Assembly: GCA_021791345.1 (NCBI GenBank)
Contig: JAJYWT010000159.1
Span: 1 to 21,867, forward strand
Direction of reading: 5' to 3'
Source: a bacterium
GTDB taxonomy: Bacteria; Chloroflexota; Dormibacteria; UBA8260; Bog-877
DNA length: 21,867 nt
Part shown: piece by piece, positions 1-5,287 of the stretch
Layout of the letters: the number at the start of each line of letters is the position of its first letter
Position numbering within the stretch: position 1 is the first letter of the stretch
Made by a program: the position numbers and the translations under genes
The notes under the pieces: generated by a model
The model's input: the letters and a program-made list of their open reading frames with translations, nothing else
Databases searched by the model: none
Told to the model about the DNA's origin: nothing

Positions 1-270
1 CAGCTTCTTCCCCAGGCTCTCCACGAACTTGGAGCCGATCTCGTCCACACCGCGCTGGCGGGCCCGCTGCTCGGCGGCCCCGATGGCCATCTGCTCGGCC
101 CGCTCCGGGGCCATGTGGCTGGCGGGGGCGGCCTGCCGGGCTCGCCGAACCGCCTCCAGATGGGCGTCCAGGTCCCATCCGGGCGCCCCCTCCGCATGCG
201 GCACCGGGCACCCCTCGGGAGCCGGTCCGGCTCCCGGATACGGGCAGCGCTCCACTTCCGGCTCCGGCAT
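1..270 (-). CDS. Hypothetical protein, N-terminal 90 residues only (runs off the window)
   Basis: The ATG at 270 lies two bases past the stop of the MarR gene. It has a strong AGGAGG (283-278 on the minus strand) seven bases upstream, placed inside the last MarR codons, so the two genes are an operon with probable translational coupling. The visible part begins with a Cys/Pro/Gly-rich stretch (CPYPG near residue 9, CPVPH near 21), then a charged helical region ending in AEQRARQRGVDEIGSKF. That helical part faintly recalls the small PCP_red-type domain (Arg/Ala-rich helix followed by RGxxxI), but I would not assign it. There are no membrane segments or signal peptide. The rest of the gene lies outside the window, so function is unknown. 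The gene itself is well supported by its start signal and spacing. Confidence 0.7.
   Translation of the reverse strand, partial: MPEPEVERCPYPGAGPAPEGCPVPHAEGAPGWDLDAHLEAVRRARQAAPASHMAPERAEQMAIGAAEQRARQRGVDEIGSKFVESLGKKL
216..236. repeat. Perfect 10-bp inverted repeat with a 1-base centre
   Basis: CGGGAGCCGG and CCGGCTCCCG flank a single T, inside the coding region of the partial gene. The word GGAGCCGGTC within it recurs at 341-350 and, inverted, at 315-324. It could be chance in GC-rich coding DNA or a small dispersed motif. Confidence 0.5.
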
Positions 271-272
271 GA

Positions 273-782
273 TCACACCTCCTCGGCGGCTGGCTGATCG
301 GACGACGGGCAGCGGACCGGCTCCTCCGGGCTCCCCTCCAGGAGCCGGTCACAGACCTGGCGGAGCTGGCCCATCTGGCTCGAGTCTAGCGGGCCGGTGA
401 AGTGATCTCGCAGCGAGCGCAGGTGGATCTCCTCGCTGCTGACCAGCCGCCTCCGGCCCTCCTCGGTGATGGTGGCGAAGTACCCCCGGGCGTCGCTGGG
501 GCAGACCTCACGGCGCACTAGCCCTGCGGTTTCCATCCGCTCCACCAGGCGGGTCAGGCCGCTGCGGCTCAGCAGTACCCGGTCGGCCAGCTGGGCCATT
601 CTCAGCCGACCCTCGGGCACCTGGTCCAGCTGCACCAGGACGTCGTACTCAGCCAGGGGCAGGCCCCGGGCGGCGAGGAGCTCCCGCTCCAGCGCCCGGA
701 TCAGGACCGCGTGGGCGCGCAGGAAGGAGTTCCACGCGGCCCGGGCCGCCGGATCGATCGCCAGGTCCGTGGTTGCTTGCAC
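273..782 (-). CDS. MarR-family transcriptional regulator
   Basis: A 169-residue winged-helix repressor of the MarR family. An N-terminal helical dimerisation part leads to a typical wHTH: the EYDVLVQLDQVPEGRLRMAQ stretch, then a recognition-helix region LSRSGLTRLVERMETAGLV, then the wing with DARGYFATITEEGRR. These family proteins bind palindromic operators as dimers and usually release DNA on binding a phenolic ligand or on oxidation. I see no Cys arrangement clearly of the OhrR type. I chose the GTG at 782 because AGAGG (796-792) is nine bases upstream; a TTG at 788 would leave only three. The gene is divergent from yceI, and the 72-base gap holds a palindrome (800-823) that is a natural autoregulatory operator. 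The next gene follows after 2 bases. The inducer cannot be inferred. Confidence 0.9.
   Translation of the reverse strand: MQATTDLAIDPAARAAWNSFLRAHAVLIRALERELLAARGLPLAEYDVLVQLDQVPEGRLRMAQLADRVLLSRSGLTRLVERMETAGLVRREVCPSDARGYFATITEEGRRRLVSSEEIHLRSLRDHFTGPLDSSQMGQLRQVCDRLLEGSPEEPVRCPSSDQPAAEEV
315..350 (-). repeat. 11-bp perfect inverted repeat inside the 3' end of the MarR gene
   Basis: GACCGGCTCCT (315-325) and AGGAGCCGGTC (340-350) can form an 11-bp stem with a 14-base loop. It sits in the codons for the last residues of the regulator, just ahead of the next gene. There is no T-run after it, so it is not a classical terminator. It might be an mRNA-stability or attenuation hairpin, or coincidence. 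Confidence 0.45.
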
Positions 783-799
783 AGACAACTACCTCTGGG

Positions 800-823
800 T
801 TATGATTGTAGCTGCAATTATGA
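800..823. promoter_or_regulatory. Imperfect palindrome between marR and yceI, probable MarR operator with overlapping promoter
   Basis: Nine of twelve base pairs match across the dyad centred on AGCT at 810-813; the core ATTGTAGCTGCAAT (805-818) matches at 12 of 14 positions. TATGAT at 801-806 is a good -10 for yceI and TACAAT (810-805, minus) a good -10 for the regulator, so a bound dimer would cover both promoters. Size and symmetry are typical of MarR sites. That the neighbouring regulator binds here is inference. Confidence 0.55.
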
Positions 824-854
824 CCGCGGCGGCCGCGACATTGGAGGATTGTGC

Positions 855-1394
855 ATGACTTGGAAGTTGGACATGGCCCATTCGGCGATCGAGTTCTCGG
901 TTCGCCACATGATGGTGAGCACGGTGAAGGGGAACTTTAGGGAGTTCAGCGCCGATCTGGAGCTCGATCCTGCGGACCTGGCCCAGAGCTCGGTTAAGGC
1001 GGTGGTCAAGGTGGGCAGCATCGATACCCGCGAGCCCCAGCGCAACGCCCACCTCACCTCCGCGGACTTCTTCGAGGCGGACAAGTTCCCGGAGATGGTC
1101 TTCCAGAGCACCCGGGTGGAGCACCTGGGCGGGGACCGTTACCGGGTCACCGGCGACCTGACGATCAAGGACGTGACCCGGCCGATCGCGCTGGACGTCA
1201 CCCACCTGGGGACCCAGGTCAGCCCCTACGGAGTCAAGGCGGCCGGCTTCGAGGCAGCCACCACCATCAGCCGCAAGGACTTCGGGCTCACCTGGAACGT
1301 CGCCCTGGAGACCGGCGGGATGCTGGTCGGCGACGAGGTGAAGATCTCAGTGGACGCCGAGGCCAACCTGGTCGAGGAGACCGTCGCCGCCTGA
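855..1394 (+). CDS. YceI-family lipid-binding protein
   Basis: A 179-residue single-domain protein of the YceI family, a lipocalin-like beta-barrel that binds isoprenoid or amide lipids. Diagnostic segments are WKLDMAHSAIEFSVRHMMVS at the start (the family's W..D..HS.i.F.v.H), the GSIDTREPQRNAHL region, a SADFF..DKFPEM segment, GDLTIKDVTRPI in the middle and a closing SRKDFGLTW..AL. It lacks a signal peptide, so it is probably cytoplasmic, unlike the periplasmic E. coli protein. The ATG at 855 has GGAGGA (843-848) six bases upstream. Divergence from a MarR gene suggests repression by that regulator and induction by a small molecule or stress. A strong GC-only hairpin follows the stop. Confidence 0.93.
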   Translation: MTWKLDMAHSAIEFSVRHMMVSTVKGNFREFSADLELDPADLAQSSVKAVVKVGSIDTREPQRNAHLTSADFFEADKFPEMVFQSTRVEHLGGDRYRVTGDLTIKDVTRPIALDVTHLGTQVSPYGVKAAGFEAATTISRKDFGLTWNVALETGGMLVGDEVKISVDAEANLVEETVAA

Positions 1395-1405
1395 GTGGCG
1401 GTGCT

Positions 1406-1435
1406 GGCCGGCGGCCCTTGGTCGGGCCGCCGGCC
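1406..1435. terminator. Perfect 12-bp hairpin between convergent yceI and def
   Basis: GGCCGGCGGCCC (1406-1417), a TTGGTC loop and GGGCCGCCGGCC (1424-1435) lie 12 bases after the yceI stop and 12 bases after the def stop on the other strand. There is no T-run on either side. Location between converging genes and perfect pairing support a bidirectional terminator or a 3'-end stabiliser. Confidence 0.7.
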
Positions 1436-1446
1436 CATCCGGGGCG

Positions 1447-1944
1447 TCAGCCCTCCAGCTCCTCCTCGTCCTCGTCGACCTCGTGGAACACCTCGCCCGG
1501 CGCCAGTCGCTCGGGGCAGAGCACTCCCACCAAGTGGTCGGACTCATGCTGGACGATGCGGGCCAGCCAGCCTTCGAAGCTGCGCACCACCCCCCGGCCC
1601 TGCGGGTTGCGGTAGCGGACCGTGGTGGACTCGAACCGGCGCACCACTCCGACTCGCCCGGGGAGGGATAGGCAGCCCTCGCGGGCGTCCACCTCCCCCT
1701 GGGCGGAGATTCGCTCTGGGTTGCAGAGGGCAAACCGCCGGCCCTCGTAGACGATCACCGCCAGCTGCAGGCTGAGCCCCACCTGCGGCGCGGCCAGCCC
1801 CACCCCGTTCCATTCCACGCAGCGCACGTACATCTCGGCCACCAGCTCCTTCAGCTCGTGGTCGAAGTTGCGGACCCGCTCGGCTCGGTGGTGGAGCACC
1901 GCAGCGGGATCGGTGACCAGCTGCAGGGGGGATGGGAACCTCAC
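1447..1944 (-). CDS. def: Peptide deformylase
   Basis: A 165-residue metallo-hydrolase that removes the N-formyl group from new polypeptides. All three signature motifs are present: GVGLAAPQ at 47-54 (Gln54 oxyanion), EGCLS at 89-93 (metal ligand Cys91) and QHESDH at 132-137 (His133 and His137 ligands, Glu134 catalytic). Length and architecture are typical for a bacterial enzyme. The C-terminus is a short acidic tail, EVDEDEEELEG. The GTG start at 1944 overlaps the stop of the upstream lipoate-ligase-like gene (GTGA), so translation is coupled. It is last in a three-gene minus-strand operon. The operon does not contain fmt or priA, the common partners of def. Confidence 0.96.
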   Translation of the reverse strand: MRFPSPLQLVTDPAAVLHHRAERVRNFDHELKELVAEMYVRCVEWNGVGLAAPQVGLSLQLAVIVYEGRRFALCNPERISAQGEVDAREGCLSLPGRVGVVRRFESTTVRYRNPQGRGVVRSFEGWLARIVQHESDHLVGVLCPERLAPGEVFHEVDEDEEELEG

Positions 1945-2591
1945 CCCAAGATCATCCCAGTCGGGGGGGCCGGGATGCCGAGCAGCTGCAGAGACACCTC
2001 TCTGGTCAATCCCGGGCGCCGCAGAGCCTCGGCCAGTGAGGTGAGGCTGGAGGCGATCACCCCCTCCCCGAAGGTCAGGTGGCAGCTGTTGAGCACCGCC
2101 AGCTCCTCCGCGGTCGGGGCCCGAACGCAGATGACCGCCCGGGCCAGGGCCTCCTCACGGCGGAGCTTGAACCCCACGCCCACCAGCTTGCGCCCAGCCA
2201 AGGCGAGGTCGCTGAAACCTGGGCACCAGGCGCCCGGCACCCTCCCCGGCTGGAGGTCGATCCCGTCCAGCCGATCCCTGAGCCAGCAGCTGACCAGGTC
2301 GAGGACGTCGTCCAGGGGACGGGGCAGCCCCGGAGCCAGGTGCACGGCGAACAGGAGGGAGAGCCATCCTGGCCCACCCGGCCCTACCGTCCCGCCGATG
2401 GGGCTGAGCCGGACCTCGCCGACACCCGGCACCGCTGAGATCGCCGCCACCACCTCCGGCCGGCGGGCCAGCGAAGGCCCCAGGGTGACCCCGGGACGGC
2501 TCAGCAGGGCGAGTACCAGCGCCCGGCCGGGATGGGCGGGAACGAGGTCGAAGATCCGCTCGGGACCGAGGAGCGGGTCGTCCTCGGCCAT
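1941..2591 (-). CDS. Lipoate-protein ligase A / BPL_LplA_LipB-like domain protein
   Basis: A 216-residue protein resembling the lipoate/biotin ligase fold. The best evidence is at 124-149, PGFSDLALAGRKLVGVGFK followed by RR, which matches the family's D-L-x-x-x-GrKixGxaxrR signature with the key lysine at 135. A second match is IGGTVGPGGPGWL at 65-77, in the place of the RxsGGgaVxHxxGxL substrate loop; here the loop lacks the usual Arg and His. The protein is short for LplA (around 330) but close to stand-alone octanoyl/lipoyl transfer domains. It could be a divergent lipoyl transferase, an inactive relative, or an enzyme for another acyl group. ATG at 2591 has GGAGG eight bases upstream. It is coupled to def and follows the SRPBCC gene by 48 bases. 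Confidence 0.6.
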   Translation of the reverse strand: MAEDDPLLGPERIFDLVPAHPGRALVLALLSRPGVTLGPSLARRPEVVAAISAVPGVGEVRLSPIGGTVGPGGPGWLSLLFAVHLAPGLPRPLDDVLDLVSCWLRDRLDGIDLQPGRVPGAWCPGFSDLALAGRKLVGVGFKLRREEALARAVICVRAPTAEELAVLNSCHLTFGEGVIASSLTSLAEALRRPGLTREVSLQLLGIPAPPTGMILG

Positions 2592-2639
2592 CGTTGCGCC
2601 CTCCTCGACCGCCCAGCCCGGAATGCTGATCCTGTCCCC

Positions 2640-3125
2640 CTAGATCGTCGCGTCGCCGACTGGACGCCCGGACCCCGAGGTCCCCTTCTCCAAGATCCCC
2701 GCCAGGGCCTGCAGTGACCGCTGCGCCTGGAGCTCGAGGATGCTGCTCACCCCGAACCGGGCGGCAAGCAGTCCCAGCAGACCCCCGGGCAGCTGGTAGA
2801 CCAGCCGTTGGGTGACCTCGGTGAGCTGAGGCCCCTGTGCCACGCAGGTCACCTCCAGCCGGCCGGTCGCCCCCAGAGCCTGGCCCGAGCTGGTGAGGAG
2901 CCGGGGCGGGACGCATCGCCCTATCACCCAATCGCTGTCCGCCAGCCTGCCCCCGGCGACCAGACGGATGTGCAGGCGGTCGCCCTCGAGCACCGGGCGG
3001 TGGGTGGTGCCCCGGACCTCTCGGACCCCGAACATCCAGCGCGGCGCGTTGTCGATGTCTGAGATGAAGTCGAAGACCAGCGCCGGGGCCACCCGGATGA
3101 GGCGGCGGGCGCGGGCCTCAGGCAT
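2640..3125 (-). CDS. SRPBCC-family (polyketide cyclase / START-like) protein
   Basis: A 161-residue protein whose first 140 residues follow the SRPBCC helix-grip pattern. It opens with a strand (RARRLIRVAPALVFDFISDI), continues with DNAPRWMFGVREVRG (the usual ..P.W...v..v..) and a run of beta strands, and ends in a long helix (LELQAQRSLQALAGILE). The family binds hydrophobic ligands; members include cyclases, coenzyme Q-binding COQ10-like proteins and many of unknown role. Residues after 145 are a Gly/Ser-rich tail. The ATG at 3125 has no clear SD, but the family alignment supports this start. It is first in the SRPBCC, LplA-like, def operon and is divergent from the flavin-barrel gene across 57 bases. 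Ligand unknown. Confidence 0.75.
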   Translation of the reverse strand: MPEARARRLIRVAPALVFDFISDIDNAPRWMFGVREVRGTTHRPVLEGDRLHIRLVAGGRLADSDWVIGRCVPPRLLTSSGQALGATGRLEVTCVAQGPQLTEVTQRLVYQLPGGLLGLLAARFGVSSILELQAQRSLQALAGILEKGTSGSGRPVGDATI

Positions 3126-3169
3126 CGGCGGGCGGCAGCGGCGACATGTGCGGTCCTGAGGATATCCCG

Positions 3170-3175
3170 TACCGT
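3170..3175 (+). promoter_or_regulatory. Possible -10 element (TACCGT) placing transcription start at the ATG
   Basis: TACCGT lies seven bases before the ATG at 3183, the spacing expected if the transcript begins at the start codon. The base pattern TAnnnT fits a leaderless promoter. A G-run (GGGGGG) precedes the ATG but is not a good SD. Confidence 0.3.
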
Positions 3176-3182
3176 TGGGGGG

Positions 3183-4625
3183 ATGTTGCTAAGTCAGCTG
3201 GAGGGGCTGGACCGCTTCCTGCAGTGGGACCTGGTCACCCTGAACCCCTGGGGGACCCCGGTGTGGGCCGCGGTGGGCGCCCGGCTCCTCCCCGATCAGG
3301 GTGAGATCTGGACCTCGACCACCGTGGGCTTCACCTCCAAGGTGCGCAACCTCACCGTCCACCCCCGGGTGGCGATGATGCGCTGGTCCGCGGCGGGCGA
3401 CCCCGTGGTGGTCCGGGGAGAGGCCACGGTGCACTCCGGTGACGGCACCGAGAATCTAGCCCAGCTTTTCCGCCTCATGGGAGGTCCCGGGGCCCAGCGG
3501 GAGTTCTTCGGAATCAGCTCGGAGCACCCCTTCTGGCGCCGGCTGTACGGGGAGTACTGGCGGCGGGTCCTGATCCGTGTGCGCATCGTGGAGGCCTGGA
3601 GGTTGGCCCAGGGCCAGGGGTGGGAGATACACCGGGTCGGTCGCTTCACCCTGCCCCGGGAGTGCCGTCCGCCGTCGCCCATCGGGCCGCCCCGGCGCCG
3701 GAGCTACTCCGGGCGGTTGCAGCTCTCGGGGTTGCAGATGCTGGCGGACGGGATGCCGGCCGCGCTCGCGGTCCTGGACAGGACCAGCCGGGCACCTCTG
3801 GCCCTGCCGGTGCAGGCCCGGTTGCGCCATGGCGGGGTGGAGTTGATCGTGCCGGAGGAGCTGGGCCGAGGTGCTGAGTCTCGCGCCTCCCTGGTCACCC
3901 GCGTGGTCGATGACTCATATGAGATGGCCCGCATGGTCGGCTGGATCGGCGCCGTGGACGGGGGAGAGGGCTGGCGGCGCTTCAACCCACGCTCCGCCTA
4001 CGGATTCGTGAAGCCTCCCGGGGTGGTGCCCGATGTGGCCGCCGGCCTGGCGGCGGCGCTGGCTGCAGCGGGCGACCGCTCGGAGGTGAGCCGGCCGCGG
4101 GTGCGGAGCTCGGCGCGCCAGGCCGGAGGGGAGACCGTGCCGACCCTGCGGCTCCAGCCGTCCCTCTGGGCCGCCCTGGAGCGCCTCTTCACCGCTGCGG
4201 CCGCCGACGCCCCCTGGCTCAGTGCCGCCGCCGCCCTGGACCGGGTGGCGGACGAGCGGTTCCGGCTGGCGCTTCTGGCCCAGCGCGCCACCATGGAGAG
4301 GGACTTTGCCCACTCCCTCCTGGTGCGCGGGCACCGGCCGCTGGCCACCCGGGGGCTGGCGGGAGCGGCCCGCGCGGCCCGCCCCAGCGTGCGGCTACCG
4401 ATGGTGGAGGCCCGCCGCCGGGAGCGCGTGCGCCAGCTCCTCACCGCTGAGCTCCTGCAGTCGCTCCCCGGCGAACTCACCTTTGGTCTTCCCCGTACTC
4501 CTGCGGGGGATGCGGGGATCGCCCCAGATCCCGGCTCCCTCGCCGGCGCCGCGGCCCTCAGCCTGGCGGAGTCCGCGGTGGCGGTGGTGGACCGGTTGCT
4601 ACCCCGTCTGCCCTTCTGGCGATGA
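3183..4625 (+). CDS. Tandem pyridoxamine-phosphate-oxidase-like (FMN split-barrel) protein with helical C-terminal domain
   Basis: A 480-residue protein. Residues 12-150 look like a PPOX/FMN-binding split barrel: DLVTLNPWGTPVWAAVG, then EIWTSTTVGFTSKVRNL and HPRVAMM, then PVVVRGEATV, matching the family's strand order and its Lys/Arg phosphate-binding turn (SKVRNL). A linker rich in Pro and Arg (160-178) follows. Residues about 185-280 (AALAVLDRTSRAPLALPV, GVELIVPEE, MVGWIGAVDGG) look like a second, degenerate copy of the barrel. Residues about 320-425 are helical and charged, with no recognised family. Ordinary PPOX proteins are 130-180 residues, so this is a large composite. Its stop overlaps the next gene's ATG (ATGA), so it is co-translated with the CPBP membrane protein. 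Substrate and cofactor (FMN, F420 or heme) cannot be told from sequence. Confidence 0.75.
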   Translation: MLLSQLEGLDRFLQWDLVTLNPWGTPVWAAVGARLLPDQGEIWTSTTVGFTSKVRNLTVHPRVAMMRWSAAGDPVVVRGEATVHSGDGTENLAQLFRLMGGPGAQREFFGISSEHPFWRRLYGEYWRRVLIRVRIVEAWRLAQGQGWEIHRVGRFTLPRECRPPSPIGPPRRRSYSGRLQLSGLQMLADGMPAALAVLDRTSRAPLALPVQARLRHGGVELIVPEELGRGAESRASLVTRVVDDSYEMARMVGWIGAVDGGEGWRRFNPRSAYGFVKPPGVVPDVAAGLAAALAAAGDRSEVSRPRVRSSARQAGGETVPTLRLQPSLWAALERLFTAAAADAPWLSAAAALDRVADERFRLALLAQRATMERDFAHSLLVRGHRPLATRGLAGAARAARPSVRLPMVEARRRERVRQLLTAELLQSLPGELTFGLPRTPAGDAGIAPDPGSLAGAAALSLAESAVAVVDRLLPRLPFWR

Positions 4626-5242
4626 GATCTGGCCCCTCCGGGCGCGAGGTCTTCGGGCTGCTGGTGCTGACCTCGGCAGAGCGCCTCTCCCGGCGGTGCC
4701 CGAGGCGATTCTGGCCGGTCATGACCCTGGGACTCACGGTGGCCGGGCTCAGCGCCGCCCCCAGGGCGCGGTCCACCAGCTGGCACGGGGGCTGGCGCTG
4801 GCTGGCCGCGGCGCTGGGGCTGGGTGCGGGCCTCCACCTGGGAGTCCGGGCGGGGGCGGAGTTGGCCGGACGCATCTCACCGTTGGCCGGCTCCCTGGAG
4901 TGGCTCCAGGAAGCGGTGGGATCCTCTCCCACCTCTACTCGGGTGGTGCTGAGCGTTCCCGCGGTGCTGGGCGAGGAGCTCTTCTGGAGATCTGGGGGCT
5001 GGATCGCGGAGGCGGGGACGGTGTGGGGCTCGGCTGCGGGGTACACCGCCGCCCAGCTGCCGACTCAAAACCCCCTGCTGGTTATGGGCGCCCTGCCCCT
5101 GGGGCTGGCGACCACCTGGATCCGGCGCCGTTCAGGGTCGCTGCTGCCGGTGGTGATCTGCCATCTGGTCTTCTCGGAGATGACGCTGGCCTGGCCGGGG
5201 CTGCCGTTGCCCAGCGGTTCACCCAGGGCGACAGAGCCGTAA
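4622..5242 (+). CDS. CPBP-family intramembrane protein (CAAX-protease-like), motif 2 His replaced
   Basis: A 206-residue membrane protein with the CPBP/Abi signature. VLGEELFWRS at 115-124 carries the EExxxR motif (Glu118, Glu119, Arg123), and GSLLPVVICHLVFSE at 172-186 carries the last motif with His181. The middle motif, normally FxxxH in a membrane helix, reads GYTAAQ at 140-145, with Gln in place of His. The last motif has Ser185 where Asn or Asp is usual. Hydrophobic stretches near 35-45, 60-75, 107-117, 150-165 and 172-186 fit several helices. The family includes Rce1-type glutamate proteases, but some members act as non-proteolytic or immunity proteins. Translation is coupled by the ATGA overlap to the flavin-barrel gene. 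Activity is doubtful given the missing residue. Confidence 0.75.
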   Translation: MRSGPSGREVFGLLVLTSAERLSRRCPRRFWPVMTLGLTVAGLSAAPRARSTSWHGGWRWLAAALGLGAGLHLGVRAGAELAGRISPLAGSLEWLQEAVGSSPTSTRVVLSVPAVLGEELFWRSGGWIAEAGTVWGSAAGYTAAQLPTQNPLLVMGALPLGLATTWIRRRSGSLLPVVICHLVFSEMTLAWPGLPLPSGSPRATEP

Positions 5243-5275
5243 CCGGTATGTGAACTGGGTCCAAGCTGCGGCTGC

Positions 5276-5281
5276 CAAGAT
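5276..5281 (+). promoter_or_regulatory. Possible -10 element (CAAGAT) for a leaderless transcript
   Basis: CAAGAT ends six bases before the GTG start at 5288, and no SD is present. Spacing agrees with the other SD-less starts in this window (see findings). Weak on its own. Confidence 0.2.
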
Positions 5282-5287
5282 CAGCCC

